Below, piece by piece: positions 1 to 5,806 of a stretch of DNA of 12,024 nucleotides. A program made the translations under genes and the position numbers. Positions within the stretch are counted from its first letter, which is position 1; each line of letters starts with the position of its first letter. The notes below the pieces were generated by a model. That model searched no databases and was not told the DNA's origin. It was given only the letters and a program-made list of their open reading frames with translations. Source of the DNA: Ruminiclostridium sp. (GTDB lineage Bacteria > Bacillota_A > Clostridia > Oscillospirales > Oscillospiraceae); contig JAFXCU010000050.1 of NCBI GenBank assembly GCA_017521345.1, forward strand, positions 1-12,024. The letters are read 5' to 3'.

Positions 1-591
1 GAGGGGCTGGATCAGGCCGGCCTAGAGTCCCTGCTGGAAACAGCGGGCTTCAACCTCCAGGCAGTTTCCATCTATGAGTCTGCTGACAGCACTGTGGTCC
101 GGGAGGGCGCTGACACCCTCCGCATCCAGCAGGACGGCACGGTCATCTACCATGGCTCCGAGAGCGGTGAGGCTCGGTATCAGGCCCGTTCCTCCTGGGA
201 GGGGGATCTGCGGGCCCAGGCCGAAGGGCTGCTGGACCAGCTGGTGGGCCAGAGTTCTGGTACAGCCTGGTTCTTTTGCCAGGGTGCAGAGGAGCAGGCC
301 GACGGCCGAGTGGTCCTGACCTACTGCTATCAGCTGGATGGTGCCTGCGTGAGCCTGAAGGAAAATGGCTGGGCTGCTCAGTTTATCTTCCAAGGGGAGG
401 ACCTGCTCTCCTTTGAGCTGACCTTCCGGTGCTATGAAGCCACCGAAACGCCCTGTGCCGTTCCTCCTGAGCGGCAGGCCGCTGCAGCGGCGGAAGCCCA
501 GGGCTCCGGCGGGAAAGAACTGCAGCTGTGCCAGAGGGACGATGGCAGCGGCCAGACCCGGGCCCTCTGGACGGCCCGGGAGACCAGATAA
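1..591 (+). CDS. YycH-like WalK/VicK accessory protein, C-terminal part (5' end outside window)
   Basis: The frame is open from the first base, so the gene starts upstream; 196 residues and a TAA stop are visible. No membrane segment lies in this part, consistent with the extracellular portion of a membrane-anchored protein. The visible part has alternating beta-strand-like segments, for example LTYCYQLDGACVSL, followed by an Ala/Gly-rich stretch and a short tail. In known YycH/YycI families such proteins sit in the membrane and modulate the essential WalK/VicK sensor kinase that controls cell-wall metabolism. The assignment rests on the general pattern and on the next gene, whose start looks YycI-like; it is an inference because the diagnostic N-terminus is missing. 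The stop is 12 bases before the next ATG, and AAGGAGG lies between them, so the two genes are almost certainly cotranscribed. It could instead be an unrelated secreted or lipoprotein-like protein. Confidence 0.5.
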   Translation, partial: EGLDQAGLESLLETAGFNLQAVSIYESADSTVVREGADTLRIQQDGTVIYHGSESGEARYQARSSWEGDLRAQAEGLLDQLVGQSSGTAWFFCQGAEEQADGRVVLTYCYQLDGACVSLKENGWAAQFIFQGEDLLSFELTFRCYEATETPCAVPPERQAAAAAEAQGSGGKELQLCQRDDGSGQTRALWTARETR

Positions 592-603
592 GGAGGGGAG
601 ACC

Positions 604-1083
604 ATGGAACGGGCAAAGCTGAAATTCACGGTCATCATCCTCCTGGCTGTGCTCAATGTGATTCTGCTGGGGCTGGTCATCACCCAGAGAAACCAGGCCC
701 AGGTCTATGAGGAGGCCGGCCGGACCCAGGCTCTGGAGTACTTGGCCCAAAACGGCATTTCCGCCCAGGAGGAGACCATCCCCTGGGAGAGCTCCCTGGC
801 GGATTCCCGAGGGGACCCTGCCCGGCAGGAGCTGATCTCCGACCTGGCGGAGACCGACACCTGGGAGATCCAGGCCATGCGCCAGCCGGAGACCCTGCTG
901 GTGGACTTTGTGGCCGGGCTGTCTGAGCTGGGGGTCAAATGTACCCGGATCGCCTCCGTTACAGAAGGCTATGTTCACGTGGTGCGGGAGGACCGGACCA
1001 TTTTTACCCCGGTGTGGACCATTGTTACCGACAACGGCAGCTACCGGTTGGACTGTGCCTCAGGCGCACTGAAAAAGTACTGA
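604..1083 (+). CDS. YycI-like membrane-anchored regulatory protein
   Basis: This is a complete 159-residue protein with ATG start and the site AAGGAGG at 590-596. It has a short basic N-terminus (MERAKLKF) and one hydrophobic helix at about residues 8-28, so it should be anchored with its C-terminal part outside the cell. After the helix come an NGIS segment, a following IPW, and near the end the stretch FTPVWTIVTDNGSYRLD. This resembles YycI-type proteins, where a helix leads to a small domain ending in a P-x-W strand. In that family the protein contacts WalK/VicK and tunes its activity. The upstream YycH-like partner fits the usual yycH-yycI order. The gene ends at a strong terminator, so any walJ or htrA homologue is not directly downstream here. 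The family call is moderately sure; the exact role is inferred. Confidence 0.6.
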   Translation: MERAKLKFTVIILLAVLNVILLGLVITQRNQAQVYEEAGRTQALEYLAQNGISAQEETIPWESSLADSRGDPARQELISDLAETDTWEIQAMRQPETLLVDFVAGLSELGVKCTRIASVTEGYVHVVREDRTIFTPVWTIVTDNGSYRLDCASGALKKY

Positions 1084-1085
1084 AC

Positions 1086-1126
1086 AAAAAAATCCCTGTG
1101 TACCAATCGGTACACAGGGATTTTTT
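1086..1126. terminator. Bidirectional intrinsic terminator between yycI-like gene and EF-G paralogue
   Basis: A perfect 12-bp stem (1093-1104 with 1109-1120, sequence TCCCTGTGTACC) has a 4-base loop. Seven A's precede it and six T's follow it, so it can stop transcription from either side. It begins 3 bases after the stop of the + strand gene and lies 29 bases past the stop of the convergent EF-G gene. Confidence 0.95.
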
Positions 1127-1154
1127 ATTGCTGTGTCAGGAAAGGGGAGAGCGA

Positions 1155-3230
1155 TTAAGCCTCTTCCATTGCCTTTGCGTCTTCGATTGCCTTGTCGCGG
1201 GCTGCGGGAGGTGCCTCCTCGTAGCGGACGAACTCGAAGGTGAAGGAACCACGGCTCTGGGTGATGGAGCGCAGGTCGATGGCGTAAGAGGTCATCTCAG
1301 CCATGGGAACTTCAGCTTCCAGGATCTGCTCGCCGTCGCCGGTGGGGTTCATGCCCATAACGCGGCCGCGGCGCTTGTTCAGGTCGCCCATGACGTCGCC
1401 CAGGTAGCTGTCGGGAATGGTGACCTTCAGAGAACCGATGGGCTCCAGGATGGTGGGGTTGGCGTTTGCGATGCCTTCCTTGTAAGCCAGCTGAGCAGCG
1501 GTACGGAATGCCATTTCGTTGGAGTCAACGGGGTGATAGGAGCCGTCGAACAGGGTTGCCTTCAGGCCGACCAGGGGATAGCCAGCCAGGACGCCCTTGT
1601 TGGCTGCGTCGCGGATGCCCTTCTCAACTGCGGGGAAGAAGTTCTTGGGAACGGAGCCGCCGAAGACCTCTTCGCAGAAGACCACATCGTCGGTCTCGTA
1701 CTGGGGCTCGAAGCGGATCTTAACGTCGCCGAACTGGCCGGAGCCGCCGGTCTGCTTCTTGTGACGGCCGTGTGCTTCCACCTTCTTCTTGATGGTTTCA
1801 CGGTAGGGGACACGGTAAGCGCTCAGCTCAGCCTCAACGCCGAAGCGGGACTTCAGGCGGGAGACCAGAACGTCCAGCTGCATGTCGCCGGCGCCGGACA
1901 GAACCACCTGACGGGTCTCTGCGTTGTTGACCACGGTGAAGGAGGGATCTTCCTCGTTCATACGAGCCAGACCTGCTGCGACCTTGTCGTCCTGGCCGCG
2001 GGTCTTGGGAGCGATAGCCTTGGAGTAGCAGGGAGCTGCGAAGGGGATGCCCTTCAGAGCAACGACCTTACGGGAGTCGCACAGGGTGTCGCCGGTCTTG
2101 ACCTTGTCCATCTTGCCGATGGCGCCGATGTCGCCGCAGGTCAGTTCCTTGACTTCCTCTGCCTTCTTACCGGTCATCTTGTACAGACGGCCCAGCTTCT
2201 CGGTGTCACCGGTACGGGCGTTGACCAGAGCCAGGTCGGAGGTGATGACGCCGGACAGGACCTTGATCATGGAGTACTTGCCGTACTGGTCGGAGATGGT
2301 CTTGAAGACGAATGCGGTGGGCACGCCGCCGGGGGAGACGACGAACTCTTCGGTGGTCTCACCGTCTGCCAGGGTAGCCTTGTGGAAGTTGCCTTCCATG
2401 GGGTTGGGCAGCAGGTCGACGATATAGTCCATCAGCATCAGGGAACCGATGCAGTTGACAGCGGAGCCGAACAGGACGGGGAACATGGACAGATCACGGA
2501 CGCCCTGACGCAGGCCGTTGATCATTTCGGGGTAGGTGAAGTCCTCGCCGCCGAAGTACTTGTCCATCATTTCCTCGGAGGTCTCAGCCACAGCTTCCTT
2601 CAGAGCCTCGTTGAACTCAGCAACGACGGATTCCTTCTCGGGGGGGATGGTGACCTCAACACGCTTGTAGTTCTGCAGCTCGTAAGCACGCTTGTTCAGG
2701 GGGTCAATCAGGCCGGTGGTCACCTTGCCTGCGTCCCACATGGGAACCACGATGGGAGCGATCTTGTTGCCATAGCGCTCACGCAGAGCGTTGAAGGTAG
2801 CGTTGTAGTCGCTGTTGTCTTCGTCGACCTTGGAGATATAGACGAAGCGGGGCATGTTGCGTTCTTCGCAGTACTTCCAGACCTTCTCGAAGCCAACGGA
2901 GATGCCGTCCTTAGCGGACATGACGATGATGGCAGCGTCGGAAGCACGCAGAGCTTCCATGACCTCGCCGGAGAAGTCGAATGCACCGGGGGTGTCCAGG
3001 AGGTTGATCTTGCAGCCCTTGTACTCGATGGGAGCAACAGCGGTGGAGATGGAGATCTGGCGGCGGATCTCTTCTGCGTCGTAGTCGCAGACGGTGTTGC
3101 CGTCGACGCTCTTACCCATACGGTTGATAGCGCCGGTCATGAACAGCAGGCTCTCAGCCAGAGCGGTCTTACCGCTGCCGCTGTGACCCAGCAGACAAAC
3201 GTTACGGATGTTTTGCACGGAATAACTCAT
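1155..3230 (-). CDS. fusA2: Elongation factor G-like translational GTPase (EF-G paralogue)
   Basis: This 691-residue protein has full EF-G architecture: GTPase domain with P-loop GHSGSGKT (15-22) and DTPG (79-82), then domain II, domain III, domain IV starting near residue 460 (GGSGQFGDV, later DGSYHPVDSNEMAF), and domain V. EF-G moves tRNAs and mRNA through the ribosome and helps recycle ribosomes. Three G-domain motifs differ from canonical EF-G. The DTPGH histidine used for GTP hydrolysis is alanine (A83), NKxD is SKVD (133-136), and switch I has RRQISI (56-61) where RGITI is usual. This points to the EF-G2-like branch rather than the main fusA of the str operon. Codons are those of a highly expressed gene (CGT/CGC Arg, GGT Gly, GCT Ala), unlike CGG-rich dusB. 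ATG start with TAAGGAGA at 3241-3248. It stands alone with its own promoter. Whether it works in normal elongation, recycling or stress is not visible from sequence. Confidence 0.9.
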   Translation of the reverse strand: MSYSVQNIRNVCLLGHSGSGKTALAESLLFMTGAINRMGKSVDGNTVCDYDAEEIRRQISISTAVAPIEYKGCKINLLDTPGAFDFSGEVMEALRASDAAIIVMSAKDGISVGFEKVWKYCEERNMPRFVYISKVDEDNSDYNATFNALRERYGNKIAPIVVPMWDAGKVTTGLIDPLNKRAYELQNYKRVEVTIPPEKESVVAEFNEALKEAVAETSEEMMDKYFGGEDFTYPEMINGLRQGVRDLSMFPVLFGSAVNCIGSLMLMDYIVDLLPNPMEGNFHKATLADGETTEEFVVSPGGVPTAFVFKTISDQYGKYSMIKVLSGVITSDLALVNARTGDTEKLGRLYKMTGKKAEEVKELTCGDIGAIGKMDKVKTGDTLCDSRKVVALKGIPFAAPCYSKAIAPKTRGQDDKVAAGLARMNEEDPSFTVVNNAETRQVVLSGAGDMQLDVLVSRLKSRFGVEAELSAYRVPYRETIKKKVEAHGRHKKQTGGSGQFGDVKIRFEPQYETDDVVFCEEVFGGSVPKNFFPAVEKGIRDAANKGVLAGYPLVGLKATLFDGSYHPVDSNEMAFRTAAQLAYKEGIANANPTILEPIGSLKVTIPDSYLGDVMGDLNKRRGRVMGMNPTGDGEQILEAEVPMAEMTSYAIDLRSITQSRGSFTFEFVRYEEAPPAARDKAIEDAKAMEEA

Positions 3231-3262
3231 AACAATGTTCTCTCCTTATTTACAAATTGGGG

Positions 3263-3290
3263 CGGGACATCATTCCCGTCCGCAAACGGG
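3263..3290 (-). other. Two mutually exclusive small hairpins in the EF-G paralogue leader
   Basis: In the transcript (- strand), ACGGG (from 3275-3279) can pair with the upstream CCCGT (3286-3290) across a 6-base loop. The partly overlapping CGGGA (3274-3278) can pair with the downstream TCCCG (3263-3267), also across a 6-base loop. Both stems are 5 bp and share 3275-3278, so only one can form at a time. The ribosome binding site (3241-3248) lies outside both. The geometry is seen in sequence; any regulatory use is speculative. Confidence 0.35.
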
Positions 3291-3311
3291 GACATTATCA
3301 CCATTAGATAG

Positions 3312-3340
3312 AGTATACAACAAGACTGGAAAGCTGACAA
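3312..3340 (-). promoter_or_regulatory. Housekeeping sigma promoter for the EF-G paralogue
   Basis: Read on the - strand, TTGTCA (3335-3340) and TATACT (3312-3317) are separated by exactly 17 bases, each with one mismatch to the sigma-A consensus. Transcription would begin near 3305, giving a leader of about 75 bases. The stretch 3341-3380 just upstream is A/T-rich and could act as an UP element. Confidence 0.88.
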
Positions 3341-3407
3341 CACATAAAATGAAAAATTTACAAAAAAACCAGTAAAAAAGATTGCAGAGATGGGCATTCC
3401 GTGGTTG

Positions 3408-4079
3408 TCAGGGCAGGAGGCTCTCCTCCACGAAGCCGTCCATGCAGTAGATGCGGAAGAGGAAGCTGTCACCGCTGTCCATGTCATAGCCGGTGAAGGT
3501 CCAAAAGCTTCCGTCCTCAGAAAGGAGTCCGGGGGACAGGTCCAGGGAGACCCCCAGGTCGATCAGGTAGGCCACCAGAAGGTCGTAGGCCTCCTTTTCG
3601 GTCATAGCCTCGACCTTGGATTCCTGGGTCTCGGATTCGGCCCGGCTCTCCTCGGGAGCGGCCGCTTCCCCTTCTGCGGGAGCGGCATCCGCGGCGATGT
3701 CTGCTGACGTTGGTGCCTCTGCAGCTCCGGCACTTTCTGTATCGGAACCGCCGAAGGGAGACATCTGGGGTGTCAGGGCCACCACCATGAGGACGACAGC
3801 GGCAGCGGCACAGGCGATGACCGACCAGGGGCGTTTTCTCTTTTTTGCGGGCTGGACGGAAGGGACTTCTAATTGGGTCATCACCGAGGCGGTAAAGTCT
3901 TGAGGCGGGTCAAAGGAAAGCTCTTTCAGCCGTTCATGGAGGGTAGTCAGGTCCCGGTCCAGCTTTTGGCAGTCAGGACAACTGGTCAGATGCGCCTCCA
4001 ACAGGAGGGCCTCTTCCTCGGTCAGATATCCGTCTAGACGGGCATGGATGAGTTCTTCACAGCGTTCACAGGAAATCAC
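3408..4079 (-). CDS. Zinc-finger (ZAS-type) transmembrane anti-sigma factor
   Basis: This 223-residue protein begins with C4 and C7, then H30-x3-C34-x2-C37, the zinc-binding pattern of ZAS anti-sigma domains that hold ECF sigma factors. A basic stretch KKRKRP (79-84) precedes one membrane helix (about 85-103), predicting a cytoplasmic N-terminus and an external C-terminus. Outside is a long Ala/Glu/Ser-rich linker (about 106-155), then a compact domain (about 156-223) with a helical part and the strands SFWTFTGYDMDSG and FLFRIYCMDGFV, which I do not recognise and which may be the sensor. The start is GTG, in a 4-base GTGA overlap with the sigma gene stop; AAAGGAGG (4089-4096) lies 9 bases upstream, so translation is probably coupled. 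Role as inhibitor of the adjacent sigma factor is inferred from domain and position. No convincing terminator follows; only T-rich tracts on the transcript strand at 3362-3380. Confidence 0.88.
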   Translation of the reverse strand: MISCERCEELIHARLDGYLTEEEALLLEAHLTSCPDCQKLDRDLTTLHERLKELSFDPPQDFTASVMTQLEVPSVQPAKKRKRPWSVIACAAAAVVLMVVALTPQMSPFGGSDTESAGAAEAPTSADIAADAAPAEGEAAAPEESRAESETQESKVEAMTEKEAYDLLVAYLIDLGVSLDLSPGLLSEDGSFWTFTGYDMDSGDSFLFRIYCMDGFVEESLLP

Positions 4080-4675
4080 GGTGCTATCCCTCCTTTCTCT
4101 TTATTAGACGGGGCAGCATCCGGAAGGTTCTCTTCCGTCAGGAGCTTCTCCCGGAGGGCACGGCGGGCCCGGGCCAATCTGGATTTTACGGTGCCAAGCT
4201 CCAGGTCCAGGACCTGGGCGATCTCCTTGTAGTCCAAACCATCCATCTCCCGGAGGACCAGAATGATCCGGTGCTGCTCTGGCAGCTCTGCCAGGGCCTT
4301 TCGCAGGATGGCCTGCTCCTCACGCTGAAGAACGATCTCCTCAGGAGAGGGGGCCGTGTCCCGAAGAGGAGACAGGTCGGGGTCGTCCAGGGACAGGTCC
4401 CCCTGCCGCTTTTTCTCCCGCCGATAGTGGTCAGTGCAGGCGTTGAGGGTCATCCGGTACAGCCAGGTGGACAAGCCGGACTCCCCGCGGAACTGGGGCA
4501 GGGCCTTCCAGGCCTTGAGAAAGACCGTCTGGGCGATCTCTTCTGCGTCGTGGTGGCGGCCGGTGTAGCCCAGAGCCAGGTTGTAGACCTTGGGACTGTG
4601 GAGATGGATGAGGGACTCGAATGCGCTCAGGTCTCCTGCCTGGGCCTGTTTCAGAAGGAGGCGGTCATCGGTCAT
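4076..4675 (-). CDS. RNA polymerase sigma factor, ECF (SigW/RpoE-like) family
   Basis: This 199-residue protein has the two-domain layout of group IV sigma factors. Region 2 (about 18-90) contains DAEEIAQTVFLKAWKAL, which contacts core and the -10 element, then FRGESGLSTWLYRMTLNAC and basic DHYRREKKR. An acidic, Pro-rich linker (about 93-113) leads to region 4 (about 124-178) with LPEQHRIILVLREMDGLDYKEIA and the helix-turn-helix LGTVKSRLARARRAL that reads the -35 element. No extra domain is present. ATG start overlaps the end of dusB by 11 bases, with a modest AAGGA site upstream; the stop overlaps the anti-sigma GTG. It is therefore likely to be made with DusB and held inactive by the next gene's product. 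I saw no ECF-type promoter directly upstream, so autoregulation is not shown. The signal and regulon are unknown. Confidence 0.93.
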   Translation of the reverse strand: MTDDRLLLKQAQAGDLSAFESLIHLHSPKVYNLALGYTGRHHDAEEIAQTVFLKAWKALPQFRGESGLSTWLYRMTLNACTDHYRREKKRQGDLSLDDPDLSPLRDTAPSPEEIVLQREEQAILRKALAELPEQHRIILVLREMDGLDYKEIAQVLDLELGTVKSRLARARRALREKLLTEENLPDAAPSNKEKGGIAP

Positions 4676-5654
4676 GGTCGTCGTCCTTCAGTTCCCGCTT
4701 GATGCCTGCCGTCACCCGGTAGACATCCTCCAGGGTGGTGATCTTGGAGATCTCACTCTTCCAGTAGTTGGCGTGGGGGACCCCCTTCAGATACCAGGCG
4801 TAATGCTTCCGGGCCTCCAGGCAGGCGATCTTCTCGCTCTTGTACTTGGCGGCCATTTCAAACTGTTTCACCGCCACATCGCACCGCTCTGCCAGCGGGG
4901 GCAGAGGGGGGATGGGCTGGCCGGCGATGGCGGCCTTGGCCTGCTGGAAGATCCAGGGGTTGCCAAAAACGCCCCGGGCGATCATCACGCCGTCAGCCCC
5001 GGTGTACTTGAGAATATGGGCGGCGTCCTTGCCGGAGAACACGTCACCATTGGCGATGACCGGAATGGACAGGGCCTGTTTCATCTCTCGGATGTAGTCC
5101 CAGTTGGCGGTGCCCGAGTACATCTGGACCTTGGTGCGGCCGTGGAGGGTGATGGCGGCCACGCCCAGGCTCTCCAGCATCTTGGCCAGCTCCAGGCAGA
5201 CGATGTTGCCCTTGTCCCAGCCCAGGCGCATTTTCACCGTGACCGGCTTGCCGCCGGCTCCCTTGATGGTGGCTTCGGCCACCCGGCAGGCCTTGTCCAG
5301 ATCCTTCAGCAGGCCGGAGCCGTCTCCGTTGTTGGCCACCTTGGGCACAGGGCAGCCCATGTTGATGTCCAGAATGTCCGCCCCGGAGACCTTCATGGCG
5401 ATCTCGGCGGCCTCCTGCATGCACACGGGGTCGCTGCCGAAGAGCTGGACCCCGGCAGGGTGTTCCCCTTCCTCCAGCCGGAGAAGGGGGAGAGATTTTT
5501 TATCCTGATAGCACAGGGCCTTGGCGCTGACCATCTCTGTGATGGTGTAACCGGCGCCCAGCTCCCGGCATATGCTTCGGAAGGCGATGTCCGTTACCCC
5601 GGCCATGGGGGCCAGGACCAGGGGGGAGTCGATGTGTACAGAACCGATCTGCAC
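4665..5654 (-). CDS. dusB: tRNA-dihydrouridine synthase B (DusB)
   Basis: An FMN enzyme that reduces specific uridines to dihydrouridine in tRNA using NADPH. Numbering from the chosen start, the TIM-barrel part opens with VLAPMAGVTD (about 13-22), carries the catalytic cysteine in NMGCPVPK (C101), the FMN-contacting VKMRLGW (about 140-146) and LHGRT (about 170-174), and a phosphate-binding GVMIARG. The C-terminal helical tRNA-binding domain includes ARKHYAWYLKG. I chose the GTG at 5652-5654, giving 329 residues beginning VQIGSVHIDSP. A nearly perfect ribosome binding site, GAGGTGATC (5658-5666), sits just before it, and family members usually begin M-x-IG. The GTG at 5661-5663 would add three residues but lies inside that site. 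First gene of the dusB-sigma-anti-sigma unit, driven by the divergent promoter at 5690-5719. Confidence 0.95.
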   Translation of the reverse strand: MQIGSVHIDSPLVLAPMAGVTDIAFRSICRELGAGYTITEMVSAKALCYQDKKSLPLLRLEEGEHPAGVQLFGSDPVCMQEAAEIAMKVSGADILDINMGCPVPKVANNGDGSGLLKDLDKACRVAEATIKGAGGKPVTVKMRLGWDKGNIVCLELAKMLESLGVAAITLHGRTKVQMYSGTANWDYIREMKQALSIPVIANGDVFSGKDAAHILKYTGADGVMIARGVFGNPWIFQQAKAAIAGQPIPPLPPLAERCDVAVKQFEMAAKYKSEKIACLEARKHYAWYLKGVPHANYWKSEISKITTLEDVYRVTAGIKRELKDDDHDR

Positions 5655-5657
5655 AGG

Positions 5658-5666
5658 GATCACCTC
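5658..5666 (-). promoter_or_regulatory. Ribosome binding site that fixes the dusB start
   Basis: GAGGTGATC matches nine consecutive bases of the complement of the 16S 3' end and is 3 bases from the GTG at 5652-5654 (8 bases from the GAGG core). It overlaps the alternative GTG at 5661-5663, which argues against that upstream start. Confidence 0.8.
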
Positions 5667-5689
5667 GCTTTCTTTCGTCTTAATGCCTA

Positions 5690-5719
5690 ATCATACCATA
5701 GAATGCACAATTCTGACAA
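5690..5719 (-). promoter_or_regulatory. dusB operon promoter, extended -10
   Basis: On the - strand, TTGTCA (5714-5719) and TATGAT (5690-5695) are 18 bases apart, and the -10 is preceded by TGG, an extended -10 (TGn). Transcription would start near 5683, about 30 bases before the chosen dusB start. It should drive dusB, the ECF sigma and the anti-sigma gene. Confidence 0.75.
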
Positions 5720-5742
5720 GGTTTCCACAGCGGGATTTCTGA

Positions 5743-5770
5743 TTGCAAACGGCGGGAAATATGGTATGAT
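5743..5770 (+). promoter_or_regulatory. clc promoter, extended -10
   Basis: TTGCAA (5743-5748) and TATGAT (5765-5770) are 16 bases apart, with TGG before the -10. Its TATGGTATGAT (5760-5770) is the exact reverse complement of 5690-5700 in the divergent dusB promoter. Transcription would start near 5777, leaving a leader of about 30 bases, too short for a riboswitch. Confidence 0.72.
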
Positions 5771-5806
5771 ACACATGACGTAATCTGTTGAAAAAGGAGG
5801 GTTTTT

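Noticed and set aside
939..3311. 790-residue open frame on the + strand opposite the EF-G paralogue
   Set aside because: It is in exact codon register with the EF-G gene, so its stops could arise only from TTA, CTA or TCA codons, which a highly biased gene avoids. Its protein has no recognisable family and it runs through the terminator and promoter.
3362..3429. Terminator after the anti-sigma gene
   Set aside because: A 5-bp GGAGG/CCTCC hairpin (3416-3429) lies inside the gene and is about 35 bases from the T-tracts on the transcript strand, so it does not form a proper intrinsic terminator.
4676..4700. GGGAAC upstream of the sigma gene as an ECF-type autoregulated -35
   Set aside because: No CGT-type -10 at the proper distance, and the motif lies in dusB coding sequence next to the start codon.
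4590..5690. 366-residue open frame on the + strand opposite dusB
   Set aside because: In register with dusB, low-information composition, no family features; dusB is certain.
5771..5806. Possible fluoride riboswitch before the CLC gene
   Set aside because: The leader is only about 30 bases and has no crcB-motif sequence, too short for the aptamer.
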